Positions 44,260-52,786 are shown, numbered from the stretch's first letter. The stretch is DNA of 64,000 bases from SIG603 sp964370775 (GCA_964370775.1 CAYJKT010000017.1:1-64000), one strand, 5' to 3'. Numbers and translations are program-made. Notes: generated by a model not told the origin, from the letters alone.

Positions 44260-45924
44260 TTACATCTCATCTTGTAATGCGTCGTATCCTTCTTCGCCTG
44301 TTCTAACTTTAACAACATTTTCAACGTCATAAACAAATATTTTACCGTCGCCAATGCTACCAGTATATAAACAAGCTTTAACAGTGTTAATAACATCTGC
44401 TACTGGGATTTTGCAAACTACAACTTCTACTTTTACTTTTGGTAGTAAAGTAGGTTCAACCTCAACACCACGATAATATTCGTGTGAACCTTTTTGCATA
44501 CCATGACCCAAAACTTGAGTAACTGTCATACCAGTAATACCCATACCTGTTAAAGCAGTTTTTAATAGCTCGAACTTACTTTGTTTTGTAAGTATAACTA
44601 TTTTTGACATTTTTGCCTCTGGGTGAGTATTTGAAACAACAGGAACTGCTTTAGCAACTGGAACAACCTCTGTTTTTGGAGCATCTTTCACAGATGTTGT
44701 GTTGATTGTTGGCATAAAGTCAGCATAAGAACTCTCTAAACCATGTTCTCTTATATCTAAGCCAGCAATTTCTTCCTCTGCTGAAACTCTAAGTCCTGTG
44801 AATTTTTTGATAAGTAAGAATGTGATTGTCATTGTTACTGCAACCCATGCAGCTACTGAAAGCACACCAACAGTTTGAATACCTAGGAAAGTAAATCCGC
44901 CACCATATAGCAAACCACCGTCTGTTGCGAATACACCAGTTAAAATTGTACCTAGCGCACCACTTACACCATGAACACCGAATGCTCCAACAGGATCGTC
45001 TATTTTTAGTTTTTTCTCAACAAATTCAATACCGAATACTACACCAAATGCTGCAATTAAACCGATAAAGAATGCACCGAATGAATCAACCATATCACAA
45101 CCAGCAGTGATAGCAACCAAACCAGCTAAAGCACCGTTAAGTGTCATAGAAACGTCAGGTTTTTTGTAGCGAACCCATGTGATGCACATAACTGCAACAG
45201 CAGCAGTAGCAGCAGCAATGTTTGTTGTAACAAAAATGTTAGCAGCTGATTCAATAGCATCGCCTGTCATAGAAACAGTAGAAGCACCGTTAAATCCAAA
45301 CCAGCAGAACCATAGAATAAATACACCTAATGCGCCAAGAGTTAAGCTGTGACCAGGAATAGCTTTTACTTTGCCTGATTTTGAGTATTTTCCGATACGA
45401 GGGCCTAAGATTTTAGCACCAACGATAGCTGCAACACCACCAACCATGTGAACTGCTGTTGAACCAGCAAAATCATGGAAGCCTAGTCTTGATAACCAGC
45501 CACCACCCCAGATCCAGTGACCTGAGATTGGATAAACTACAGCACTTAAAACCATGCTATATAATAAGTAAGATGAAAATTTAGTTCTTTCTGCCATAGC
45601 ACCTGAAACAATAGTAGCAGCTGTTGCACAGAAAACTGTTTGGAAAATTACAAATGCAGAAGTTGGGAATGTGCTGTCATAATTTCCTTGGATAAATGGG
45701 TCAAAACCACCTATAAAAGAGCCATCACCCGCAAACATTAATCCAAAACCGATTAGCCAAAATAGTAATGTACCTACTGAAAAGTCCATAAGGTTTTTCA
45801 TTATGATATTACCTGCATTTTTTGCCCTTGTAAAACCTGTCTCTACCATTGCAAAACCTGCTTGCATAAAGAAAACCAAAGCCGCACCTAGCAATACCCA
45901 GATGGTATCTACTGCTGAAAACAT
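44260..45924 (-). CDS. Ammonium transporter fused to a PII domain
   Basis: The 554-residue protein is an Amt channel of about 11 helices (MVETGFTRAKNAGNIIMKNL, STAVHMVGGVAAIVGAKILGPR, FGVHGVSGALGTILTGVFA) followed by a linker and a C-terminal PII signal domain (about 445-554: KIVILTKQSKFELLKTAL, GHGMQKGSHEYYRG, LPKVKVEVVV). The T-loop reads RGVEVEPTLLPK: where GlnK has the uridylylated Tyr51, this domain has Val. The channel and its regulator are thus one polypeptide. GGAGG precedes the ATG. It lies downstream of glnN with an attenuator between them. Confidence 0.93.
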   Translation of the reverse strand: MFSAVDTIWVLLGAALVFFMQAGFAMVETGFTRAKNAGNIIMKNLMDFSVGTLLFWLIGFGLMFAGDGSFIGGFDPFIQGNYDSTFPTSAFVIFQTVFCATAATIVSGAMAERTKFSSYLLYSMVLSAVVYPISGHWIWGGGWLSRLGFHDFAGSTAVHMVGGVAAIVGAKILGPRIGKYSKSGKVKAIPGHSLTLGALGVFILWFCWFGFNGASTVSMTGDAIESAANIFVTTNIAAATAAVAVMCITWVRYKKPDVSMTLNGALAGLVAITAGCDMVDSFGAFFIGLIAAFGVVFGIEFVEKKLKIDDPVGAFGVHGVSGALGTILTGVFATDGGLLYGGGFTFLGIQTVGVLSVAAWVAVTMTITFLLIKKFTGLRVSAEEEIAGLDIREHGLESSYADFMPTINTTSVKDAPKTEVVPVAKAVPVVSNTHPEAKMSKIVILTKQSKFELLKTALTGMGITGMTVTQVLGHGMQKGSHEYYRGVEVEPTLLPKVKVEVVVCKIPVADVINTVKACLYTGSIGDGKIFVYDVENVVKVRTGEEGYDALQDEM

Positions 45925-45989
45925 AATTAATTCCTCCTAAATAACCATTTTTATTTTTATTGTTTTGTTAAACACTAAAACCAAAATTT

Positions 45990-46042
45990 AAAGGCGTGTA
46001 TCCGTGCAGGTTTTATCCCACACGAACACACGCCTTTGTGTA
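45990..46042 (-). promoter_or_regulatory. ANTAR-type attenuator in the amt leader (also glnN 3' terminator)
   Basis: On the minus strand ACAC-AAAGGC-GUGU (46041-46028) is a hairpin with a six-base loop having A at position 1 and G at position 4, the signature bound by ANTAR proteins. The same AAAGGCGUGU is the 5' arm of a 10-bp stem with ACACGCCUUU (45999-45990), a terminator. The two structures exclude each other. Confidence 0.65.
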
Positions 46043-46055
46043 TTCTAATATTCTA

Positions 46056-48149
46056 TTAGTTTACGCTATATAAGATTTCGCCGTAAGATGGTAGTGACCA
46101 GTACTCTTTAGCAACTATAGTCTCTAGCTCGTCAACAACAGCTCTTAGCTCTGTCATTGTAGCGAAAACGCCATCTCTGTAGAATTTTGCAAATTCAAGA
46201 GTATCTTCTTCGTGACTCTTAACTTCGATAACAGCACTCTCTAATTTTAATAGGTTGTTTAACATGCAACCTGATAATTTAGACATTCTTTGTAATAAGT
46301 ACTCTTCTAAGTCTGAACCATATACTCCAAGATTTTTCTTGCTCTCAAGTGTAGTAGCAATCTCTTTTTGGTAAGAAACAACTCCAGGAATGATTTGTTT
46401 TTTCACCATATCTATCATAGTTAATGCTTCAATGTGTATTGTTTTGCAGTAACCTTCCATTAAGATTTCATATCTTGAATGAATTTCAGCCTCTGAGAAT
46501 ACTTTATGAGCTGTAAATACATCGATAGCTTTTTGGTCGATGAATGTAGGTAGTGCATCAACAGTAGTTTTAAGATTACTTAAACCTCTTTTTTCTGCTT
46601 CAGCAACCCATTCGTCAGAATAGTTGTTACCGTTAAAGATAATTCTTTTGTGCTCTTTAACTGTTTTTTGAACAAGAGAAGATAAAGCTGTTTGGAAGTC
46701 ACTTGCACCCTCTAGTTCATCAGCAAATTGTTTTAGAATTTCAGCAACTGCTGTGTTTAAAACAATGTTTGGACCAGAAATTGAGAAAGTTGAACCTAAC
46801 ATACGGAATTCGAACTTGTTGCCTGTGAAAGCAAATGGAGAAGTTCTGTTTCTGTCTGTTGTATCTTTTGTGAAGTGTGGAAGCACACTTGCACCGATTT
46901 TCATTTTAACATTTTTTCTGTTTGCATACTCAGAATCTGTCTCTAAAGCTTCTAAAATTTCTGTTAGCTCGTCGCCTAAGAACATAGAAACAATAGCTGG
47001 AGGAGCTTCGTTAGCGCCTAGTCTGTGGTCGTTACCAGCATTAGCAACTGAAACTCTTAGTAAATCTTGGTACTCATCAACTGCTTTAATAACAGCTGCT
47101 AAGAATAAGATAAATTGAGCGTTTTCATAAGGAGTAGCACCAGGCTCTAATAGGTTTAAGCCAGTATCTGTGCTTAATGACCAGTTGTTATGTTTACCGC
47201 TACCGTTAACACCAGCAAATGGTTTTTCATGTAATAAGCAAGCTAAGTTATGTTTGTTAGCTATTCTTTTCATAAGTTCCATTGTTAATTGGTTGTGGTC
47301 TGTAGCTAAGTTAGTTGTTGTGAAAACAGGAGCTAACTCATGTTGAGCAGGAGCAACTTCGTTATGTTTTGTTTTAGCAAAAACGCCAACTTTCCAAAGT
47401 TCTTCGTCTAACTCTTTCATAAAATCAGATACTCTTTGTTTTAGAGTTCCGAAGTAATGGTCGTCTAGGTCTTGACCTTTTGGAGGTCTTGCACCGAATA
47501 ATGTTCTGCCTGTATAAATTAAGTCAGGTCTTTGTAAGTACATGTCTTTATCAATTAAGAAGTATTCTTGCTCAGGTCCTACTGTTGTAATAACTTTTGT
47601 TGCAGTAGTGTTGCCGAACAATTTAAGTATTCTCATAGCTTGTGTATTGATAGCTTCCATTGAACGTAGTAGAGGAGTTTTTTTGTCTAGCGCCTCACCA
47701 CCATAAGAACAGAAAGCTGTTGGAATACATAATGTGTCATCTTTAATGAAAGCATAAGATGTTGTATCCCATACTGTGTAACCTCTTGCTTCGAAAGTAG
47801 CTCTTAAACCACCTGATGGGAAGCTAGAAGCATCTGGCTCGCCTTTAACTAGCTCTTTGCCAGAAAATTCCATAATAATTTGGTCATCTGCTGTAGGATT
47901 GATGAAACTGTCGTGTTTCTCAGCTGTAATACCAGTCATAGGTTGGAACCAGTGAGTAAAGTGAGTAGCACCTTTCTCTAAAGCCCAATCTTTCATTGCA
48001 TTAGCAACTACGTCTGCAATCTCACGATCTAGTTGTTTTCCTTTGCTGATGTTGTTTTTTAAAGTTTTGTACACGTTTTTTGGTAAGCGTGCTCTCATAA
48101 CGCTATCGTTAAACACTAAACTACCAAATAATTCTGGAATATTTTTCAT
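46056..48149 (-). CDS. glnN: Glutamine synthetase, type III
   Basis: The 697-residue enzyme makes glutamine from glutamate, ammonia and ATP. Length and motifs are of the GSIII class: FTHWFQPMTGITAEKHDSF, GPEQEYFLID (metal-binding Glu), KHNEVAPAQHELAPVF, GVNGSGKHNNWSLST, and RTSPFAFTGNKFEFR. GAGGTG precedes the ATG. Its leader carries an ANTAR-type attenuator, and the divergent neighbour encodes an ANTAR protein. Confidence 0.96.
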   Translation of the reverse strand: MKNIPELFGSLVFNDSVMRARLPKNVYKTLKNNISKGKQLDREIADVVANAMKDWALEKGATHFTHWFQPMTGITAEKHDSFINPTADDQIIMEFSGKELVKGEPDASSFPSGGLRATFEARGYTVWDTTSYAFIKDDTLCIPTAFCSYGGEALDKKTPLLRSMEAINTQAMRILKLFGNTTATKVITTVGPEQEYFLIDKDMYLQRPDLIYTGRTLFGARPPKGQDLDDHYFGTLKQRVSDFMKELDEELWKVGVFAKTKHNEVAPAQHELAPVFTTTNLATDHNQLTMELMKRIANKHNLACLLHEKPFAGVNGSGKHNNWSLSTDTGLNLLEPGATPYENAQFILFLAAVIKAVDEYQDLLRVSVANAGNDHRLGANEAPPAIVSMFLGDELTEILEALETDSEYANRKNVKMKIGASVLPHFTKDTTDRNRTSPFAFTGNKFEFRMLGSTFSISGPNIVLNTAVAEILKQFADELEGASDFQTALSSLVQKTVKEHKRIIFNGNNYSDEWVAEAEKRGLSNLKTTVDALPTFIDQKAIDVFTAHKVFSEAEIHSRYEILMEGYCKTIHIEALTMIDMVKKQIIPGVVSYQKEIATTLESKKNLGVYGSDLEEYLLQRMSKLSGCMLNNLLKLESAVIEVKSHEEDTLEFAKFYRDGVFATMTELRAVVDELETIVAKEYWSLPSYGEILYSVN

Positions 48150-48176
48150 TATAACACCTCATAAAAAAAATAAAAT

Positions 48177-48223
48177 AAAAAAAGGCCACAGTAAGCTATC
48201 ATAGCTTACAGCGCCTTTGCTGT
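48177..48223 (-). promoter_or_regulatory. ANTAR-type attenuator in the glnN leader
   Basis: On the minus strand ACAGC-AAAGGC-GCUGU (48223-48208) forms a hairpin whose six-base loop has A1 and G4. Its loop is also the 5' arm of a terminator (48218-48177: AAAGGC...GUAAGCUA-uga-UAGCUUAC...GGCCUUU, then U7). Stabilising the small hairpin should prevent the terminator. Confidence 0.72.
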
Positions 48224-48234
48224 CTACGTGTGTT

Positions 48235-48263
48235 ATTATATGCTATATCCAAACATTTGTCAA
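48235..48263 (-). promoter_or_regulatory. Promoter of glnN
   Basis: On the minus strand TTGACA (48263-48258), a 17-base spacer and TATAAT (48240-48235), a perfect consensus placing the start near 48229, just before the attenuator. Confidence 0.85.
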
Positions 48264-48383
48264 TAGCTTTTTTAAAAAAATGAAGCATATTTTTTAATTC
48301 TTGCATATTTGCACATAATAATAGAATAATATGTAAAAAAATAAGACATTTTGCAAGGCATGAAGAAAATTTTAGCAAGTGTG

Positions 48384-48412
48384 TTGACAAACAATAAATG
48401 AATGTGTATACT
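48384..48412 (+). promoter_or_regulatory. Promoter of the ANTAR-purF operon
   Basis: TTGACA (48384-48389), a 17-base spacer and TATACT (48407-48412). Confidence 0.82.
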
Positions 48413-48432
48413 TAAATTGTTGAACTGGTTCG

Positions 48433-48493
48433 TTCATCACTCTTTGCGTAAAGAAGTAGTTCTACATAAGAGTGGTGAAGTGCCTTTATTTTT
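48433..48493 (+). terminator. Leader hairpin with U tract before the ANTAR gene
   Basis: TTCATCACTCTT (48433-48444) pairs with AAGAGTGGTGAA (48468-48479), 12 bp with one G-T pair, followed after five bases by TTTATTTTTTTT. It looks like an attenuator in the leader of the operon. Confidence 0.6.
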
Positions 48494-48509
48494 TTTGGGA
48501 GGGATATAC

Positions 48510-49079
48510 TTGGAAAAAGTTTTAATAGTCTCCGCAAATAAAAGCAGTGTGGATTATTTTACGGATATGCTATCTGCAAATTCAATTACAGATATATCAG
48601 TAGCTACTTTATGCAGAAGTGCCAGAAAAATGGTCGCAGAAGATAAATTCGACTTAGTTATAATAAATTCCCCACTTAAAGACGAATCAGGAGAGCGTTT
48701 ATCTATAGATATAGCGCAGAACGAAATGGTTCAAGTTATTTTAGTTGTTAATAAAGAATATGCTGATGAAGTAGCAAAAATTACTGAAACTGACGGCATA
48801 TATATAGTAGAAAAACCGATTAATAAATCGGTTTTTAATGCTGTATTGAAAATTGCGTTTTCATCTTATGTTAGGCTAAATAAAATACGAGAACAAAACG
48901 AGAAGTTAAAGCAAGAGATAAAAGACATAAAAATGATAGACAGAGCAAAATGTATTCTTATTTCTGCTTTAAAAATGAACGAAAAAGAGGCGCATAGATA
49001 CATAGAAAAACATGCAATGGATATGCGACAGAGCAAGCGAGAAGTAGCGGAAGGAATACTGAAAACTTATGAATATTAG
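48510..49079 (+). CDS. ANTAR-domain antiterminator with pseudo-receiver
   Basis: The start is TTG 48510 behind GGGAGGG; the ATG upstream in frame has no such site. The 189-residue protein has an N-terminal receiver-like domain (LEKVLIVSANKSS) in which the phosphoacceptor position reads IIN53SPL, so Asp is replaced by Asn. A coiled helix follows (NEKLKQEIKDIKMIDRA), then the C-terminal three-helix ANTAR RNA-binding domain (AKCILISALKMNEKEAHRYIEKHAMDMRQSKREVAEGIL). It probably binds the AAAGGC hairpins in the glnN and amt leaders and prevents termination, as NitR/EutV-like proteins do. It overlaps purF by 11 bases. Confidence 0.88.
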   Translation: MEKVLIVSANKSSVDYFTDMLSANSITDISVATLCRSARKMVAEDKFDLVIINSPLKDESGERLSIDIAQNEMVQVILVVNKEYADEVAKITETDGIYIVEKPINKSVFNAVLKIAFSSYVRLNKIREQNEKLKQEIKDIKMIDRAKCILISALKMNEKEAHRYIEKHAMDMRQSKREVAEGILKTYEY

Positions 49080-50478
49080 TGATAAATTACATGAAGAATG
49101 TGCCATTTTTGGTGTTAGCGTAAGAAATGACGAAGCCGCAGGTATTACATATAATGGATTGTTGTCGCTACAGCACAGGGGTCAAGAGGGTGCTGGTATT
49201 GCAGTTATTGAGAGCAACAAAATACTTTTTCACAAAAATGTAGGATTAGTTAGCGAAGTTTTCACTGTAGACGTGCTAGAAAAACTACCAAAAGGTAAAG
49301 TAGCTTTAGGGCATAACAGATATTCAACAACTGGTAATAATACTAAAGAAAATGTAGGCCCTTTTATAACTGAGTATTTAACTGGTAGAATTGCTACTGC
49401 ACATAATGGCAACATTACAAACGCTGTTGAGATTAAAAAAAAGCTAAAAGAAGTCGGCGTTGACTTCTCTGCAACTAGTGACAGTGAGGTTATATCTGCA
49501 TTAATCGCTTATAGAATTACTAAGGAAGAAGACTTCTTAAAAGGTGTTATCTCTGCTACAAAAGAGCTAAAAGGTGCGTTTTCATTAATTATTGGAAGTG
49601 GTACTGGTAAAGTTATCGCTTTGCGTGACCCTAACGGTTACAGACCTCTATGTATTGGTTTAAATGACAACGGCTGTGCAGTGTCTTCAGAAAGCTGTGG
49701 GCTTGATACTTGTGGTTTTGCATTTGAAAGAGATGTAGCACCGGGCGAAGTTGTGATGATTGAAGATGGAAAAATTGTGTATTCTAATGTAGATTTAACA
49801 GAAAAAGACGAGGGTGCTGGTCTATGTATATTTGAATACGTTTATTTTGCGAGAGCAGATTCAACAATTGACGGTCTTAGTGTTTATGAAGCACGTTGCA
49901 ACATGGGTAAAATGCTTGCAAAAGAGCACCCAGTAGAAGCCGATATTGTGTGTGGCGTACCAGATTCTGGTTTAGAAGCAGCGATTGGTTACAGCATAGA
50001 GAGTGGTATTCCGTTATCTAGTGGATTTGTGAAAAACAGATACATAGGCAGAAGTTTTATATATCCAACACAAAGTCAGAGAGACAATGCTGTTAGATTA
50101 AAGCTTAATCCATTACAATATAATGTTAAAGGCAAAAGAATTGTGCTTATAGATGACTCTATCGTTAGAGGTACTACAAGTGAAAGAATTGTTAGAAGTT
50201 TGAAAAACGCTGGAGCTAAAGAGGTTCACATGAGAATTAGTTCACCTCCTTTCAAATATACTTGTCATTTTGGTACAGATATTGATAGTCAAGAGAATTT
50301 GATTGCTAACCAAATGGATTTAGACGGAATTTGCAAGAAAATAGGCGCTGACAGCCTAGGGTTTATAAGTATAAAAGGTTTGAAAGAAGCTTCTAAAAAT
50401 TCTCATGCAAGATTTTGTACAACATGTTTTACAGGAGACGGCATAGAGCGAGCAGGAAGTAAGTTTGATTTAGAGTAA
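49069..50478 (+). CDS. purF: Amidophosphoribosyltransferase
   Basis: The 469-residue enzyme uses glutamine and PRPP to start purine synthesis. A ten-residue propeptide (MNISDKLHEE) precedes the catalytic Cys11 in CAIFGV. GHNRYSTTGNN and HNGNITNA mark the glutaminase domain; IVLIDDSIVRGTTS is the PRPP site. Cysteines in CHFGTDID, ARFCTTCFTG fit the iron-sulfur cluster of the Bacillus type. It is coupled to the ANTAR gene by overlap, an unusual link between nitrogen control and purines. Confidence 0.95.
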   Translation: MNISDKLHEECAIFGVSVRNDEAAGITYNGLLSLQHRGQEGAGIAVIESNKILFHKNVGLVSEVFTVDVLEKLPKGKVALGHNRYSTTGNNTKENVGPFITEYLTGRIATAHNGNITNAVEIKKKLKEVGVDFSATSDSEVISALIAYRITKEEDFLKGVISATKELKGAFSLIIGSGTGKVIALRDPNGYRPLCIGLNDNGCAVSSESCGLDTCGFAFERDVAPGEVVMIEDGKIVYSNVDLTEKDEGAGLCIFEYVYFARADSTIDGLSVYEARCNMGKMLAKEHPVEADIVCGVPDSGLEAAIGYSIESGIPLSSGFVKNRYIGRSFIYPTQSQRDNAVRLKLNPLQYNVKGKRIVLIDDSIVRGTTSERIVRSLKNAGAKEVHMRISSPPFKYTCHFGTDIDSQENLIANQMDLDGICKKIGADSLGFISIKGLKEASKNSHARFCTTCFTGDGIERAGSKFDLE

Positions 50479-50499
50479 GGATTTTTGAAAGGGTTTAGA

Positions 50500-52086
50500 A
50501 TGAAAAAGTATATATTTGTTACAGGTGGTGTTGTATCCGGTTTAGGAAAAGGCATAACAGCGGCATCATTAGGTAGATTATTAAAACAAAGAGGATTAAC
50601 GGTTGCAGCACAAAAGCTTGACCCTTATATGAATGTTGACCCAGGAACTATGAGTCCTTTGCAACATGGCGAAGTTTTTGTTACAAATGACGGAGCAGAA
50701 ACTGACCTTGACTTAGGGCATTACGAAAGATTTATTGATGTTAGCTTGAATAAATTCTCTAACTTAACATCTGGTAAAGTTTTTTGGAGCGTTCTTAACA
50801 GAGAGCGTGAGGGTGGCTACTTAGGCGAAACTGTTCAAACTATTCCTCATGTTACTAACGAGATAAAAGATTTCATCTATAAAGGTGGCGAAGATGCTGA
50901 TGTTTTAATCACTGAAATTGGTGGAACTACAGGAGACATTGAAAGCCAGCCGTTTTTAGAGGCTATCAGACAAATTGCTCTTGAAGTTGGAAACGATAAC
51001 TGCTTGTTTATTCATGTTACATTAGTGCCATATTTAAGAGGTTCTAACGAGCATAAATCTAAACCAACTCAGCACTCAGTTAAAGAGCTTAGAGCTATGG
51101 GTATTTCTCCTAATATCATAGTAACTAGAGCAGACGAGCCAATTGACGAGAGCATTTTAGGAAAAATTGCATTGTTCTGTAATGTTAAAAAAGATTGCGT
51201 TATCGAAAATCTTACTCTATCAAGTTTATATGAAGCTCCGTTAATGTTACATGAAAAAGGCTTAGATGCAGTTGTTTGCCGTGAGTTAAAATTAGATACT
51301 AAAGAGCCTGATTTAACAGAATGGAAAAACATGACAAATAAAATCACCAACCGTTCTAACGTTGTAAACATTGCTATTGTTGGTAAGTATATTAAACTAC
51401 AAGATGCGTATATGTCTATTGTAGAGAGCTTAAATCATGCTGGTTATGAACATGGTTGCAAAGTAAACATTAATTGGATTGACAGCGAAGATTTAACAGA
51501 TGAAAACATAGCTGAAAAACTTGGAAATTCAGCTGGAATGATAGTACCTGGTGGTTTTGGTGACAGAGGGATTGAGGGTAAAATCACAGCATGTAAATAT
51601 GCTAGAGAGAATAATCTGCCGTTCCTTGGTATCTGCCTAGGTATGCAAATTACGGTTATAGAATTTGCTAGAAACGTATGTGGTTTGGTTGATGCGAACT
51701 CTGGTGAATTTGCACCTGACTCAGCAAACAAAGTTATTGATTATATCCCAGAGCAACTTAAAGTTACTAACAAAGGTGGAACCATGCGTTTGGGTGCGTA
51801 TCCTTGCCATTTAACAGAGGGCAGTATGTTGAATAAAATTTACGGAAACACTGTAATTAGCGAGAGACACAGACATAGATTTGAGTTTAACAACGATTAC
51901 AGAGATCTTATGACAGAAAAAGGCTTGGTTATCTCTGGTGTGTCACCTGACGGATTTTTGGTAGAGACTGTTGAAATTCCAGCTAACGATTACCATGTAG
52001 CCGCTCAATTCCACCCAGAATTTAAAAGTAGACCAAACAAGCCACATCCTCTGTTTTTAGGGCTTATAAATGCTTCATTTAAGTGA
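50500..52086 (+). CDS. pyrG: CTP synthase
   Basis: The start is ATG 50500 with AAAGGG upstream; an in-frame TTG at 50485 is less likely. The 528-residue enzyme aminates UTP to CTP. The synthetase domain has FVTGGVVSGLGKGI and GGTTGDIES; the glutaminase domain has GGFGDRGIEGK, LGICLGMQ with the catalytic Cys, and a C-terminal HPEF. It follows purF by 21 bases and also consumes glutamine. Confidence 0.97.
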   Translation: MKKYIFVTGGVVSGLGKGITAASLGRLLKQRGLTVAAQKLDPYMNVDPGTMSPLQHGEVFVTNDGAETDLDLGHYERFIDVSLNKFSNLTSGKVFWSVLNREREGGYLGETVQTIPHVTNEIKDFIYKGGEDADVLITEIGGTTGDIESQPFLEAIRQIALEVGNDNCLFIHVTLVPYLRGSNEHKSKPTQHSVKELRAMGISPNIIVTRADEPIDESILGKIALFCNVKKDCVIENLTLSSLYEAPLMLHEKGLDAVVCRELKLDTKEPDLTEWKNMTNKITNRSNVVNIAIVGKYIKLQDAYMSIVESLNHAGYEHGCKVNINWIDSEDLTDENIAEKLGNSAGMIVPGGFGDRGIEGKITACKYARENNLPFLGICLGMQITVIEFARNVCGLVDANSGEFAPDSANKVIDYIPEQLKVTNKGGTMRLGAYPCHLTEGSMLNKIYGNTVISERHRHRFEFNNDYRDLMTEKGLVISGVSPDGFLVETVEIPANDYHVAAQFHPEFKSRPNKPHPLFLGLINASFK

Positions 52087-52120
52087 TTTGAGTTAATTAA
52101 ATTCAAAAGGAGTTATATTT

Positions 52121-52537
52121 ATGGAAAACAAAATTGTAGTAGCTCTTAAAGGTATAATTGTCTATAATAATCGTGCATTAATTATCCAGCGTTCAAAAAA
52201 TGATGATATCGGTGCTAGCACATGGGAGTGTGTGGGTGGAAAGTTAGATTTTGGTGAAAGACTAGAAGAAGCATTGATTAGAGAAATAAAAGAAGAAACA
52301 GGGCTTGAAGTAGCAGTTGATAGACTAGTATATGCGACAACTTTTAACACAGATGAACATAGACAAGTAGTAATTTTAACATATTTATGTAAAGCTGAAA
52401 CAGACCGAGTTGTGTTATCGGAAGAACACGAAGATTATTTATGGGCAACAGAAGAAGATATGAAAAAATATTTATCTAAACCCATACTAGATGACATGAA
52501 TGAAAATCATGTTTGGGATATAATTTTCTCAAAATAA
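52121..52537 (+). CDS. NUDIX hydrolase
   Basis: The 138-residue protein has the complete Nudix box GGKLDFGERLEEALIREI continuing KEETGLE, so it should cleave a nucleoside diphosphate linked to another group. AAAAGGAG precedes the ATG. It is MutT-sized. The substrate cannot be told; the position after purF and pyrG suggests a nucleotide-cleaning role. Confidence 0.9.
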   Translation: MENKIVVALKGIIVYNNRALIIQRSKNDDIGASTWECVGGKLDFGERLEEALIREIKEETGLEVAVDRLVYATTFNTDEHRQVVILTYLCKAETDRVVLSEEHEDYLWATEEDMKKYLSKPILDDMNENHVWDIIFSK

Positions 52538-52540
52538 ATT

Positions 52541-52573
52541 GAGAAGCTGTCACTAAGTGATGGCTTCTTTTTG
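52541..52573 (+). terminator. Intrinsic terminator after the NUDIX gene
   Basis: GAAGCTGTCACT pairs with GTGATGGCTTC, followed by TTTTT. It is almost the same as the terminator at 7829-7861. Confidence 0.87.
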
Positions 52574-52657
52574 TGTTAATCAGTTTGGAGTATTTATATG
52601 CAATATAGTTTATGAAATTGTATTGTACTAAAGCATTAAAGGTATCAAGATGAATTT

Positions 52658-52726
52658 GCAGGGCAATGGCTCTGCTCTTGCCTAAGCTTTTATATAATTA
52701 AAGCAAGCGCAGAGCCATTGCCCTAC
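52658..52726. repeat. Large inverted-repeat REP pair
   Basis: AGGGCAATGGCTCTGC (52660-52675) and its exact reverse complement (52709-52724) flank a 33-base spacer that extends the pairing in part (CTTGC/GCAAG). The head GTAGGGC is like that of the REP-like palindromes near the RAYT. Confidence 0.7.
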
Positions 52727-52742
52727 GTTATAACACTATACT

Positions 52743-52778
52743 AAAAAAAGCATGGTGCAAATTATCTTCACACCATGC
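52743..52778 (-). terminator. Intrinsic terminator of the CD1247-type gene
   Basis: GCATGGTG pairs with CACCATGC across a 13-base loop; on the minus strand TTTTTTT follows the stem. Confidence 0.87.
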
Positions 52779-52786
52779 TAGATTTA

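Noticed and set aside
46753..47118. 121-residue frame antisense to glnN
   Set aside because: A shadow of the conserved GlnN active-site region; no independent start signal.
48420..48509. T-box or purine riboswitch before the ANTAR-purF operon
   Set aside because: The leader is only about 90 bases; no T-box specifier/antiterminator sequence and no purine aptamer core was seen.
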